DNA from: Eleginops maclovinus
Taxonomy: Eukaryota; Chordata; Actinopteri; Perciformes; Eleginopidae
Reading direction: 5' to 3'
NCBI RefSeq assembly: GCF_036324505.1
Contig: NC_086366.1
Coordinates: 5,825,427-5,889,426 of the forward strand
DNA: 64,000 nucleotides
Below are positions 1-12,341 of the stretch, piece after piece. The position numbers were made by a program, and so were the translations under genes. Numbering within the stretch: the first letter of the stretch is position 1; each line of letters opens with the position of its first letter. The notes beneath the pieces were generated by a model, which saw nothing but the letters and a program-made list of their open reading frames with translations, made no database searches and was not told the DNA's origin.

Positions 1-121
1 GCTCACACACACACCCAGGAACACACAAAGCGAAGAGTAAATGTGTGTACGCTCTGCACACATTTTGCTCCAAAGATACTGGGAGGGCAAATCCTTTTTT
101 TACTTCATTAGTTTGTAATAA

Positions 122-226
122 GTCAAAAAGGGCCCTGTTCTGCTCATTTTCAGATTAATAAAGGTATTTGTTCTCATACTGCCTGTTTCCACCCTCTGTC
201 TGAAACCAGAGACCAATCCTATAATG
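122..226 (+). mobile_element. TTAA-MITE fragment
   Basis: AAAAAGGGCCCTGTTCTGCT and CACCCTCTGTCTGAAACCAG match the fuller copy at 9291-9678; the middle and right end are lost. Confidence 0.5.
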
Positions 227-2648
227 CATAATTATGTATTATGTTCTAGTAATGTGATGACAACTGTTTTTTCCATCAACTGTTATTTTGTTTTTCAGTG
301 TTATATCATATCACCCCAACAAACCATTTAAATAACATTCACATCCACCTGAGGCAGCACCACCACCTATTTAAAGTCCTATCCTGTGGTGTAAATAAAC
401 TGTGGTTTACAAGACGACAACACTTTGAAAAAAAAAACACTACGCATTCCGGGATTAGCCAGTGTCGACTTCCTGTCGCCGAAAAATGTACAAACATGGG
501 AGCGTTGTTCGTCAGAGAATTTGTGCGTGTGAATGAAAAGGTTTTACGTCACGCCAAGTGTTTTGTTTGGACTTTCAAACCTGTTTTTACGCAAGAAAAA
601 CACATTCTTTAAGAGTTTCAGGAGAAATTTGGGCATGTTGTAAGTGTCATTTTCTGGCTGTGTCAAGACTCATGACAACCAATTAATAGAGAATATGTTA
701 GAGGTTGACTTAACCCATAAAATGAAACATAGGAAAACCAAACAAACTGCTTTCATAGCTACACAAAGATTGTCCTAAATAGTGCATATTACAGGTTTCC
801 TACACCAAAAGTGATAATGACGACAAAATCTGTCTTGCATTTCTACTGTAGTGTCAGTTGAATATGCCAGCTGTTCCTTTAAGAGTGTGTGAGGGTGTCA
901 CACCTGGGTGTGCAAAGAATGTGGGTTAACACCACCAGGTGCATATCCTGTTTGTGGAGCAATCTACATTTTGCATAGAGTTTCAGTTGAAAAAAAAGGG
1001 AGTCAACAAGTCACATAGACATACAAATCTTACGCAAACGTGCGTGTGTGTGTGTGTGTGTGTGTAGTGTCCACACAGACATAAACAAAAGCACACACAC
1101 ACCCAACCTTCTCTAACATTTGGACTGAATATGATGTGAATGTATGTTCATTTTTCTCCCATTAATTTTCTAGTTTATTTGGGAGTTTGTCCTGCAAAGG
1201 TCTAAGGACAGATGTCGGGCAATGCTGTACCCCTTATAAAGTCACCTGAAACAAATGTGTGATTTGTGACTCTGGGTTATATCAATCAAATTTGATTGAA
1301 AAACTTGGATGACAGTTTGAAAGAGTATGAAGGGATAACGCTGTGTCATTGTCACTTGACACGATTCGGACGATAAAGTCACTATGAGAGGGTTAAACCT
1401 TATCTGATTACATTAGAATGGTGGCCTACAACGGCGAAAAACACTTCCAGTAGGAGAAACAAGACGCACTATCAAAACTGACGCAAACGCCGTATATTAG
1501 GGATCATAAAAATGGACAACTTGAAGCCGGACCTTCTGCACTTTAATCAAACAACACCTATCTGCATGTTTGCTGATTTTGGGATGACAGTTAAACTGCT
1601 CACTGTAACTGCAAAACTCAAGTGACCGCCTGAAGCTGTGAGACAACTCGATCTGATAATGGATTACTCCACAGTAAACCTTTCAAAACAAAACATGCTG
1701 TAGTTGATCGGATAATAAACTGATATTTTTTTGAGTTTGTAAAACTACGAACCAAAGAGTTAATCGAGACAATGTGTGTATGTTTAACCTCTTTCTGTAA
1801 CTATAATAACTATTGAAATACTTCTCAAACAACTGCCCGAAACGGTGAGCCGGTTGATTTTTTTAAAGGATTCATCCAAATACTGTTTAGAAGAACATGC
1901 TATAACATGCCCATAATCTGTTGAGGACTTTTTTGTATTTAGTGGGATAGTAAAGTGCCATATTTCTGAGATTGTCACACGATTTTGAAGGGGGGGATTG
2001 TGAAAAAAGCCATAAACCAAAGAAATGATTCAGAATATGAATCGTTAATGAATGTTATCCCTAGTCGGTACATAGGCAATTAGCCTATGTCTGACAACAG
2101 CTTGCAAGATTTCCATGAACATACTCACATGACATCGTGGTAAAACATAGGGTTAATAATAAAGTAAAATTGATAAACAGAATAAACAAGGAAGCAGCCG
2201 GGGCTCATAACAAGGTGCTCCCATGTTGTGTGAGAGTGTGTGAATGTGCCTCCATGCAGAACAGTTTCACAGGAAGCGGTGCATGCTTCTTTATGTACTC
2301 CCCACCTAGGCTCTTCAATCGCATGCATGTGTGTGTATCTATGTGGGTGTGTGTGAGAGTGAAAGAGAGGTTTATCTCTGTCTACTAAAAGGCGTGCGTG
2401 TCAGCACGGCAAGCCACTGAGCTCCGCTTCATGCGAGCGTCTGCGTGCCAAGCAGCAGTGTGTGTGTGTGTGTGTGTGTAGTGTGCATGTCTATGACTGA
2501 GGGAAGAGGAGAAGCTGCCAACTGCGTCTGTGACCGCACAAGGCAACAAAGGGGTCAGGGAAGTTCACAGCTTTCTGCCGTGAGTGCTGCAAAGTCTCGG
2601 CCAATCACACGGGGAACAGGGAGATACAGGAAGTAGATAAAAAATATG

Positions 2649-3124
2649 CAGTGTTGGAAGAAGTACTCTGATCCGTTACTGAAGTACAAACACTATGGTT
2701 TTAAAATATGACAGTATAAGCCTAAGCCCTGATTTAAAAATGATACTTGAAGAGACCCTATTATGCTTTTCCCTTTCCTAAAGTATGAAAGTGTGTAAAC
2801 ATGTCCGAGTAGAGGCACAACTAAACATCAAAAGTAAAAGCACTAGTCATGCAGAGGGATCTTTTCACACTATTATATTATTATGATTAATTATTATCAT
2901 TTAAGAACATTGTAGTTTCTCAGTGTGGTCAAAATAAAAATACTTGAACTAGTGTGGATTAATACCACAGTACTGCATTAAACCATATGTAAAAGGTTAA
3001 ATAGTTGCCTCTTAAATGTAGTTGATAAGAAGTATAAAGAAGCTTAAATTGGAAATACTCAAGTAAAGTACAAATATGTTTAAAAAGAACTTCAGTAAAT
3101 GTACTTAGTTACTTTTCACCACTG
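2649..3124 (-). mobile_element. MITE, GTGGAAAGTA-family (hAT-like), full-length copy
   Basis: Begins CAGTGTTGGAAGAAGTACTC and ends with the inverted form AAGTAACTAAG...CACTG (ACTTTTCACCACTG). The flanks AAAATATG (2641-2648) and CAAATATG (3126-3133) match at 7 of 8 bases, as expected for an old 8-bp hAT target duplication. A fragment of the TTAA MITE (ACCCTATTATGCTTTTCCC) is nested near 2751-2830. Confidence 0.6.
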
Positions 3125-3550
3125 GCAAATATGTGGAGGTGGAGTGGCGTGACTACACACGAGTGGGTTAAATAAAGATGCATGTCAGTGAAACATTAAC
3201 TAGAAGAAAGCCAACCCTAACCCAAAACACACACACACACACGCACGCGAGGTCAATAGACTGCTACACACTTTTACGGTAAGTGTGACAGGCAGATTCA
3301 TGCGGCTGCACGACACCACATACAGGTTTGCAGAACAGCTGTGAGGTTAGTCAGCGTTGGCGAAACCAAAGAGGAAGCTGGCCGAGGTCTACTGTTTCCA
3401 ACAACCAGAAGTGCTTATCGCTCATAGGCAGCTTTCTGCTCCATTGTTGCCGTGTCAAAAGTGTCAAATATTAGTTAATTCATGGGTACTTGTGACATGG
3501 CAACAATTTCCCTAGATCAACTTACAACACAGTAGTCTTTTCAGCAGGAT

Positions 3551-3980
3551 TTACCAGTAGTGGAAAGTATATTCACGAAAATATTTCTGCCATATTAGTA
3601 CTTAAGTATTTCCATTTCACACTGCAACTGTTGCACTTTTACTCTCCTACATTTATTTCACGGTGACTTTGTACATATAAAAACATGCGGATATGGTTTT
3701 ATTCAATTTGGCCCACACTGACAAACAACTATACTAAAATAGGCTTACATGTATAAAAACACGAGTTAATACTTGATACTGGTAGTACATTTAGCTGATG
3801 TACTTTATACTGAAATATATGAAATGGGTCATTGTGCAGAACGAGTACGCTTACCTTTTGTACTTGAAGTTGACGCTAATACTTTGTTGCTAGTACTTAA
3901 TTCAGTACTCTTTTGACATATTTGTATTTTACTGAAGTATTTCCATGTGATGCTACTTTGTACTTTACTCCTCAACATGA
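3551..3980 (+). mobile_element. MITE, GTGGAAAGTA-family, diverged copy
   Basis: Starts near CCAGTAGTGGAAAGTATATTC and repeats the family's TACTTAAGTATTTCCATTT and GAAATGGGTCATTGTGCAGA internal landmarks. The right end is worn. Confidence 0.45.
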
Positions 3981-4079
3981 CGTGTTAACTTCTGTCTGCT
4001 GTCTGAAACTGATCATTTAGTTTTTTGGAATCGGAAATCCATTCTAAATAAAGCCAAAAACCATCAGTGTTAAGATGTA

Positions 4080-4440
4080 ATGAAGTACATTTACTTACCT
4101 ACTGTACTGTTTTGGAGTATTACCATTGTATGCTATTTTGTTCTTCTATTGCGTTTCATTTATCTGATAGTTTTAACAGATTATAGAAAATATAAATCAA
4201 CTAATAATTAAGCATATTTTTGGGGGTTAAGATATCCTGCAGCAGTATATAAAGTTGTTTAAATGAGCTCATGATGAATGCATGATAATCAGGTCATTTC
4301 ATATATAAATATAATTCTGTAAAGGGCTATTATGCACTATAAGTACTTTTCATTTTTGTGCTTAGCGTTTATTGTGATGCCGAAACGTTTGCTGTTTTAC
4401 TTAAGTAAAGTAAAAAGTCTAAGTACTTCTTCCACCTCTG
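4080..4440 (+). mobile_element. MITE, GTGGAAAGTA-family, diverged copy
   Basis: Starts with GAAGTACATTTACTTACCTA and ends with the family 3' end ACTTAAGTAAAGTAAAAAGT...AAGTACTTCTTCCACCTCTG, about 170 bp from the tiparp exon. Confidence 0.5.
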
Positions 4441-4609
4441 ATTTCAGTTCCCATTTTGAGTTGATTGAACTGAAAGTGAATGAACCCCCTCGCCCACAGG
4501 TACGAACACCAAACAGAAATGCTGCTTCCCTCCACAGCAGGATCTTATATCTAAACATAGATTATCACAATATAGAGTAATACAGGTTTCAGTGAACCGG
4601 AACACTTAC

Positions 4610-5648
4610 TGAAACTTGAGTCTGACTTGCTCATTGTCTGGGTTGCAGTACAGCCTCTCCAGCTGTTCTTGGGAGTCGTCTGCTATGCTCTGCCACGTCT
4701 GGTTGCTGCTCCGGCGGATCTGCCAGTAGTAGGGCAGCACAGTATGGTGGTGGGCACAGTCATTACCGTACACACACTGTCCTTGGAGGAAATCCACACA
4801 GATGTCCACCGAGTCTGACTGGTGTGTGTGGTACTGGAGCTGAGTGAGCAGCTCGAACACCAGGTCTAGGGAGGCCTCCTCACTCTTATCCTCAAATAGC
4901 ACTCCTTTGTCAGGCTGCAGAAGGAGGGCCTGGGGGTCCTGGGTGCAGTCTTTGACCGGAAGGGTTTTAGCCCCAGAGGTTAAGAGGTCATTGCTTTTGA
5001 TGCTCCCCTCCTGGTGGGGAGCCTGGGCTGCAACAGTGGGGCGTATATCCCTGCCGGGGGCCGGTATTGTCACTGAGCTCCCTGCTGCTCTGAGGCTAGG
5101 TTTCGGCTGAAAGCAGGGGCTGGCGGGGGTGGGATCTGGGATCTTGGGTCGCTCCGCTCGCCGCTCTGTCTCCTCCAGCTCTGCAGTAGTATCGGCTATT
5201 TCCACATCACCATCCCGGGTCATCAACCCAGCCCCAGATGTGGTGTCCACAGCAGCAACCGGGGATTTGAGACACACCTGGCCCATGCAGGTCTGTTTCA
5301 CCACAGCTGCTGTGCACAGGTTTACCGGAGTCCGACTCGGCTGGTTCCGGGGAACAAACATCCCGTCCCCGGACACCAGTGCGTCCGTGCTCAGTAATGT
5401 GGTCAGGATGGGATCCTCCAGGGCACGGTGGAGGCATTTTGCATCCAATTTCCTCTGCTTCTTCTTGAAATAAGGTTTCACCAGAGGTATTTTGTCCGGG
5501 AGCCCCACGATCTGCTGTTCCGTAAAGTCTTCCCCTTCGCCCATGTTCATACTCATATCCAGGGAGATACCAGTCGGTACACCGTCTGCGGATTTCTGGA
5601 GAATGTGCAACGTTTTATCCATGTTGCCCTCCTTAAACCCTGACCGTC
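4610..5648 (-). CDS. tiparp: TIPARP/PARP7, first coding exon (partial gene)
   Basis: TCDD-inducible poly(ADP-ribose) polymerase, a nuclear mono-ADP-ribosyltransferase that acts in feedback on the aryl hydrocarbon receptor. The ATG is at 5622-5620, so the exon carries 338 complete codons plus two bases. Visible features: a basic KKKQRK stretch at residues 53-58 (likely nuclear localisation), a long low-complexity middle, a CCCH zinc finger at about residues 275-293 (C-X7-C-X5-C-X3-H), and then the start of a WWE domain (YYWQIRRS at 298-305, TWQSIADDSQEQLERLYCNP to about 328). The exon is bounded by an acceptor CCTCCAG at 5649 and a donor GTAAGT starting at 4609, leaving phase 2. The rest of WWE and the whole PARP catalytic domain are missing from the window. 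Identity rests on the zinc finger-WWE order and on neighbouring ssr3 and kcnab1. I am confident of the family; only the paralogue letter is open. Confidence 0.93.
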
Positions 5649-7119
5649 CTGGAGGAAAGAGAAAGAAAAAGAGAGGTAGTCATAAAAAGATAGCACCTAT
5701 AATCTAATAATCTTAGTTTCCAGGGTGAAGTCATCCCGATGCATAAAGCTGTGATTAATAGGTGTGTTGGTTTGCAGTAAAAATAAATGTGAACACTCAT
5801 CTTTCCTTTTCTGGAAAGGAAAACACTATCAATGCTGAAACGAAACCAGTTTAACACCCCCAGCTACAACAAACACTGATCCCCAGTGGTGGGAAGTAAC
5901 TAAGTACATTAACTCAAGTACGGTTTTGATATATTTGTACTTAACTTGAGTATTTCTATGTTATGCTACTTTATACTTCCACTTCACTACATTTCAGAGG
6001 CGAATATAGCTTTTTTTTCTCCGCTACACCTATTTAACACTCAGTTACTATCTCCATACAAAAACACATGATCTGATGTTGATATGATATAAAGCAGTAC
6101 TAATCTACAGTCTTTCGAGTATCTTGGTCCACATCGAGAAAACTATAATGCTCTTACATGTTTAAAAACAGGATGAAATAATACCAATATAAAACCATTG
6201 AATTTGCATAATGAGTACATCAGATGATAATATTTCTGTCCTTTTTATTATTCTGAAATGGGACATTGTGCAGGATGAGTACTTTTGTACTAAAAGTACA
6301 AAAGGTTTCTAATACTTTTTTATTTTAGCCGAAGTAAAATGTTGAAATAAGGACTTTTACTTTTAGTGGATTATTTTAAAACCATGGATCTGAGTACTTC
6401 CAAAACACTGAACCCGTAATGACCCACATCTCATATCAGCCACATTAAAGCCACATTACAGGCTGTCCTCGTGTATCATGAGTCCCGGAGAGGAACGGGT
6501 TCATGAAGATACTTGCAGCCGGTAATTGAAGCGGAATAAATATGACCTAATCCTGATGTAGGGAATTTGAGAACAGAGTCACCAGTTTCAGATTAAAATG
6601 ATTTAAAAATGGGAATATATGATGGGTGTTTCGCTGCTACTCTCTCTGGTGTGTGTTTGGTCTCTCTCTAACGTCATGCCTGTAATTACAGCTGCGCCTC
6701 CGAGCGAGCGATAAAATCATCGCTGTAACGAAACCCCCCCTCTCCAGGGACCGTATATTTTGATCACGGGAGTCCGATACGCGGGCCCTGCCGTCTACGT
6801 GCCGCTTACACAGCTCTGCCCGAGCAAGTTTGCACGTAGGCTACAGTCGTAGCCCCCCCCCCCCCCACACACACACACTCACAGACAAACACCAGGCACT
6901 GCGGCGGAGCAGCGACAAAAGATAAACGGGGCACCCCGGAGCTTTATTTCAACACACTCGATAACAAACACTTTTTAAGCCAATCTGTGCGCAGTTTAAC
7001 CGCGTTAAAACCCGCATAGAGCAGCCCCGCAGTGCGAAGGATGATTTGTTTTGCGCAGTTTTTCCACCGGACCCCTTGTCGACATTTCTCAAGACACAAC
7101 GAGACGACAAAAACCCTAC
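5649..7119 (-). other. tiparp: tiparp intron 1
   Basis: On the minus strand this lies between a donor-like CAG|GTAGGG at 7120/7119 and the acceptor CCTCCAG|GAC at 5649/5648. It contains one MITE copy (5886-6408) and a C14 run at 6853-6866, which is G14 on the transcribed sense strand. Confidence 0.5.
5886..6408 (+). mobile_element. MITE, GTGGAAAGTA-family, in tiparp intron 1
   Basis: Starts CAGTGGTGGGAAGTAACTAA and ends GAGTACTTCCAAAACACTG. Inverted ends are clear. An exact 8-bp target duplication is not; CTGATCCC and CTGAACCC near the ends match at 7 of 8 but would shift one boundary. Confidence 0.6.
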
Positions 7120-7520
7120 CTGCGCAACAAAGTCCGCCCCTCTCCCCCTGCTCTCGACACTCTTCGCTGCGTAAAATCCAGTGCGTACATCGGCGGAGCT
7201 CCGTATCCAGTCTGGAGATTAAAGTATCCGTGTCTGGACTCGGTCTGTCCGGTAATGCTTCCTCGTGTTGCTCGCTAACATGTCCCTCTCTTTGTATCCT
7301 TGTACCGGATAGAAGGGAGCAGGAGAAGAACGCAGACCGACAAAGAGCGAGGCACAGCTGTGTGGAGAAACGCTCTGCCTCCCCGGCTCCGCAGCGCCAG
7401 GCCCCGCCCCGTAACCTGCTCACAGGCGGGGCTTCAGAGGGAGGGAGGCGTCTGCTGGTGAGCGGAAGGAGCTGCATGGGGGCCTGGAAACCCTCGAGGG
7501 GCATGTATGCCGGGCCCCGG
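6690..7520 (-). promoter_or_regulatory. tiparp: CpG-rich promoter and 5' region of tiparp
   Basis: GC and CpG content rise sharply here against AT-rich flanks, from about 6690 to 7515, just upstream of the tiparp coding exon. This is the usual look of a CpG-island promoter. No TATA box is evident on the minus strand near 7500. I did not find a GCGTG dioxin-response core inside the island on either strand. The overlapping ORFs on both strands look like by-products of high GC content. The transcription start cannot be placed exactly from sequence. Confidence 0.55.
7120..7500 (-). other. tiparp: probable non-coding exon 1 of tiparp
   Basis: A good donor, GCGCAG|GTAGGG, sits on the minus strand with its last exonic base at 7120, inside the CpG-rich block. 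The acceptor at 5649 opens only 26 bases before the ATG, so an upstream non-coding exon is required. Mammalian TIPARP also has a non-coding first exon. The 5' end near 7500 is a guess. Confidence 0.45.
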
Positions 7521-9286
7521 AAGTAATAAAAAAAAGTGGGCCAGATGTCAAGAAATTATATATTAACATGTGATTATATAAAATAAAAATGGAGAACAAA
7601 ATCAAAACTGAATTTAAAATTATTATTTGATTATATTGGCAAAATATCACATTCACAAGAGTCGTTTTTTCTCAAGATGTCTCCCATAATTATTGGATTC
7701 TTTAATGAGATGGGACTTAATGAAACATTTTAATTTGAATCTAATTATTTTTTAATCTTTGTAAAGAATCTTTGAGAAACAATCCCCAAATGACCACGTG
7801 TGTTTCTATTCATTCACTTAATATATGTATGTTTGTATTTACTTACATTTTTGTGAATTGTGTTTTTATTTATTTGTTATCATTTGTTATATATTTTTTG
7901 TATTTACTTACTTGCGCCTCGATTTGATTTTAATATATGAACATGGATGGGATCTTTTTTTATGTTGTTGTTGAAACTAAAGAAGAACATGGGAAAACAT
8001 GTTTATGTGCAACAAAGTAGGTACAATATGTGCAGATGTCATTTTTTGTTGTTGTTTTTCTATTCAGTTATTTTCATTTGTGGGGAAAATGTCACATTAA
8101 TGAGAGGAGATGGACTGACTGAATTTGACCTAAAAACAATATTGCACGAGTATTACAAATAATAGAACTGAGAAACCAACGAAAACCAACTTTGTATTTG
8201 ACACATATTTATAATGACCTTGTGTTTTTTTTGTAAAGATATATATTAGCAGTTGTGAGATACATGTGGAGAGAATAGTACAGTATGTATCGCTTAACTG
8301 TAGTGAAAAAATAAAGAAGTAAATAATCCTCTGAAGCGATAAGCCTTGACACTGTAGATAGGAGATGCAAATTAGGACATTTTACTGTGTAACTTTGTGT
8401 AATAATCTGTCTCAAACATTGCACAATCGTTCAATTTCAATATTTTGTTGATTAAGATCCTGTAAAAGGTTGAAACTACTTTGAAAACACTCAGATATCT
8501 TATCACAGAAGATTGTTTCATGTGAGAATAAACACTAAACTGGCTAACAGAACAAAAAACAGATATAAAAGAGAATGAGTAATCTTTTAAAAATGCTGAA
8601 TTTATTGCTCTCTAAAGGTATTTACTCTATGAAGTCCTGCGCTGCTGATCAGTCACATTTCCATACAGGAGTGTGGTGTTTACTGACTGAGTGCGTTGAG
8701 TCAGCGTTGCTCTCTTCCTCCCTGTTTCACCAAAAGCAGTTTTTCAGTAAACCGGCTGCACTGCACTGCCTTCGGCGTTAGTTTCGCTGTGTGCAGACAA
8801 GCCTGCTCAACCAAACAGTTTCTAAAGAGACGATTTCTCTAAAGGGCTGGGACAGTATAGAAACCTGCCAAGTAGTTACAAATTAAAAAAAATACAGGGT
8901 TTCTTTCTTACCTCCTAATGTTTGCTTACTTTATTTTTACGCTGACACATATTTCTTACCACCTCTTTATTAAGTGTTTTATTTTTGCCTTTTATTTGCA
9001 CTGTAAGACTAAAGATGAGGGGCTGTTAGGGAAAGTATTCAGAAATACCATTCTCATACACTTATGAAACTCTCTCAGACACACAACTGAAACCATAATC
9101 ATTTACAAACATTTGGGAAAATATCTAACAAACACATATATGAAATGGTCTTACACACACAACTGAAATCCAAATACGCATGTGAAACGTGAACGGTGAA
9201 AAGTTCAAAAGTATTTTCACAAGTGTTTCTAAATTATTTTGGTTTCAGTCTTGTTTCATTGATTGTGATTTCTATATTGAATCATT
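7521..9286. other. intergenic, AT-rich, no gene seen
   Basis: Upstream flank of tiparp. The base composition drops abruptly to AT-rich after 7520. A CACGTG E-box is visible at 7796-7801. I see no repeat family member and no credible coding region. Confidence 0.5.
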
Positions 9287-9290
9287 TTAA

Positions 9291-9678
9291 AGGGGCCCTA
9301 TCATGCTTATTTCCAGGTTCATATTAGTATTTAGTGCCTCTACTGTGACATGTCTCCATGCTTTACTGTTCAAAAAGCTCTTTATTTTTCTCATGCTGCC
9401 TGTGCTTGCAGCACCTCTTTCCACCCTCTGTCTGAAACCAGAGTCCAGTCTGCTCTGATTGGTTAGCTGGCGGGATCTGTTGTGATTGGTCAACGGCTTC
9501 CAGATGTCCCACCCGTTTGCCTATCACGTACGATGTGTTGGAACATTAGCCAATAGAAGTGCAAGTGTGACATAGTGTCACTTTGTTCCAGAACTGGGAT
9601 TTTAGCCTTTGAGGACACAAACACCTATATAACACACTACAGGAAAGGGAAAACCCCCAAAAGCATGATAGGGCCTTT
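9291..9678 (+). mobile_element. TTAA-MITE, complete copy (piggyBac-like)
   Basis: 388 bp between TTAA (9287-9290) and TTAA (9679-9682). Terminal inverted repeats AGGGGCCCTATCATGCTT and the complement of AAGCATGATAGGGCCTTT match at 16 of 18. No ORF. The TTAA target duplication is the hallmark of piggyBac transposition; assignment to that superfamily is inferred from this alone. Confidence 0.75.
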
Positions 9679-9682
9679 TTAA

Positions 9683-11185
9683 CCAATCTGTGTCCATCTG
9701 TGAAAGTAAAAGAGCCTGCTTTGGTTATACTATAAGTTTACGCTATAATTCCTATTATAGAGACAGACTTTCTAAAAACTAGCTAAGGGAACACCTACAT
9801 CTAAATGTTCAATCAATCATTTAAACTTCCTTATGTTTATTGCAGCATTTCTCTCATTAAAGACGGGAGATGACAGGAATTATTCTTATTGTTTGAGGAA
9901 ATGAAACATCAGGAAATTAAAGTCACCCTCATTTCCCACTCAGGATCCCTGGAGGAGTCAGTATGGAGGAAACACCAACTTTAACATGTTATTCATAACA
10001 ACCATTACCTATTAATCAACCCCCTCAATGTTGTTTTAGCATCTTCTAACCACCATTACCTCCCTGAACTTTAACATCAAAGGTTATGCGCCAAAGCTCT
10101 TTGCATTAGAACAGATCTCTGGAAAATTTCTAAATCATTATTTCCCTTCTTGTTCAGAGGTTTGTGGTTCAAGAGGTCAGAGATGAACAGATACGTGTTA
10201 CCAATGCCGTCAAAGCAGTTTCAATGAGGGTTAGTAATTGGCAAATTACAGGTTTGCTGCAGAAGACACAGTAGAGCTGACGTATATGAGAGTAATTGCC
10301 CTGGTTCACATACCGGCAGATCTCCAGCATTCCTCCTCGGCTGACATGCATAACGATGTCCCATTGTTCAAGTTTTGACTTGTCTCGGAGGACGCCCTAT
10401 AAAAAGAGATACCTGCCTGCCAACTGCAGCTTGCTTGTTGTCACAAAAAAAGTCAGTGAGTGAACTCAACACATGAAACAACAAGTTCTCCTTTCATACA
10501 ATAGAGAAGGAGTGCTATTAAGTTTAAAAGGCTGAACGAGAAATTACAGAAATACTAATCACTGAAAGGTTATAACAACTTGTTCCTTAGACTTATCAGT
10601 ATCTGTGCTGGGAGTATTTATTTAGCACACCTAAGATAATCTCACAAATACAGGATCATGCTTAGACTTGTGAAAATAAGAAGAACCAGAAAGCACATGA
10701 AAGGACATTTGGGGCAGGTCTTTAAAAAGGTTTCACAGCGTGGAAACATAAAAATATTCATTGAGGTAATTGGTGTAGGATGGCTGGTGTGCCACAAACA
10801 AAGATTAAAGTCTTACTGTATGATTTCTGCCATTATGGGAAGTCAGTTTTCTCTCTTTCATGTTCATTTTTAACAGAAAGTTTTCTGAATTTTTCCCACT
10901 TATGTCTTACTTACAGGTTACATTCTGCATAAATACTTTAAATAGATTTTCCTGCTCATTTCCTTACGCCTTACTCAAATAACCTTTTAAAATGCAGGTA
11001 TTTAAGTATGTGTACTTAAGTACATATTGTGAATACTCCACTACTGGTAAACCTCACTGATATAACAGACAGCAGTGTGATTCACCCGAGACTATTGACT
11101 TGTTATGACTAAAGCTCGAGATATGTGTAACCTCCAACGCCCATAACAGGTGCTTCATTTTGTAAGTGAGCTTGTTCCATTCTTC
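9683..11185. other. intergenic, no gene seen
   Basis: Unique-looking sequence. A TATA-like CTATAAAAAG at 10398-10407 is followed about 30 bp later by ordinary sequence; see the findings. A degenerate MITE fragment lies at about 10985-11045 (TATTTAAGTATGTGTACTTA type). The ORFs in this range have no recognisable family. Confidence 0.4.
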
Positions 11186-11890
11186 CAGATTAAAACTGGT
11201 TCTGTATACCACCTTTGAGCTGTGCCAAGAACGTTTCTTTATTACTAATTGTTTTGTGCAAGAGATTAAACATCATGGTAATAAAGGTGTTCATGGGCTG
11301 TATACAATAGTCACATTAGTTATAGGGAAATCCTGTCAATAAGGTTGCTAAAGTAAGGGTAGTTAATAAATGATAAAGTTCCAATCACCCACTAAGTTTG
11401 AACTGAGTTATTAATGTTACTCTGACAGTGCTTTAATTACACACGGTTAAGCAAGACAAGGAGTGCAGCAGTGCTTTGAGCTAAATGCTTAGCATATTAG
11501 CCTGCTAATAGTTGATAACTAGAAGGACCAACACAATATTAGCATATTAGGAGGCCAATCATTAGTAACTACAAGGGGCAACACTCTGTATTAGCATACT
11601 AGCATGCTAATAGTTGCTAAGTAGAAGAAGCAACACTATCTCGCAATTTTTACTAAAAGGGAAGATTATTTTGTTATTTATATATCTGCCCGGTGATTTC
11701 AGATTGAAACTAGTTCTGCTACCCTCTTATACCAGCTTTGAGCTGTGCCAAGACCTTTCTTGTTTTGTTTTGTAGTGCATGCGATGTATAAAATAGCTGC
11801 ATGAGTACTTGGGGAAATCAATCCGTCCATTATATCGCTAAATTTGGTGTAATAAATGATGAAGTTTCCAAGTAGTAAAACCAAGTAGTA
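11186..11890. repeat. local direct duplication enclosing a 3-copy 50-bp tandem repeat
   Basis: Copies at about 11186-11410 and 11700-11890 share CAGATT(A/G)AAACT, CTTTGAGCTGTGCCAAGA and TAATAAATGAT(A/G)AAGTT in the same order. Between them three tandem units start with TTAGCATA at 11489, 11539 and 11591 (50, 52 and 50 bp). Confidence 0.65.
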
Positions 11891-12341
11891 ATGCTTAACT
11901 AGCAACCTTTTACTCCAGTCAAAGACATACATGGCATTGAGACCCAATACAAAAGGGGTAATCAGAACTTTTTAACACAAGAGTGTACTTCTCTTACAGT
12001 GGTGGCTTCAAATCTGCAAAAAACAGTTTCTAGGTCACTGCTTCACTGCACTGAATACCAAATACCTTCTTGCTATTTTTTTGCAGTGTGAAACGTATCT
12101 GCATCTTCACAGTCAACAAACTGTCAAACAATCTGAATTAATGAGTCTTAACAAAACAGCCTTTAACAGAGAGCTACCTGCAGCATGCATGTACCCAGAC
12201 AAACCTGATGTACAATCTGTGTCTCTCCCAATGAATGTGTATATGTTGCCACACAATTTTCTTCCAATTATAAAAGGAAGCCGAGTTTTTGCAGGGCAGC
12301 TTTGAAATGGGAACACACCCAGTGGTATAGGAGGTGATCGG

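Larger units (their letters stand above)
1..4609 (-). other. tiparp: tiparp intron downstream of the first coding exon (no exon found)
   Basis: This stretch follows the donor site of the tiparp coding exon on the minus strand. I looked for the remaining WWE and PARP catalytic exons and saw none, so the next exon is probably beyond the left edge. The content is AT-rich and mostly repeats: a TTAA-MITE fragment near 122-226, short (TG)n runs at 1043-1065 and 2460-2479, and three diverged copies of the GTGGAAAGTA-type MITE between 2649 and 4440. The small ORFs here show no family resemblance and have no splice context. Confidence 0.6.

Noticed and set aside
298..612. 104-codon ORF near the left edge, considered as a tiparp exon
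   Set aside because: It is on the wrong strand for tiparp and has no WWE or PARP motif.
6944..7526. Long ORFs on both strands in the CpG island
   Set aside because: High GC content leaves few stops; the region is better explained as the tiparp promoter and non-coding exon 1.
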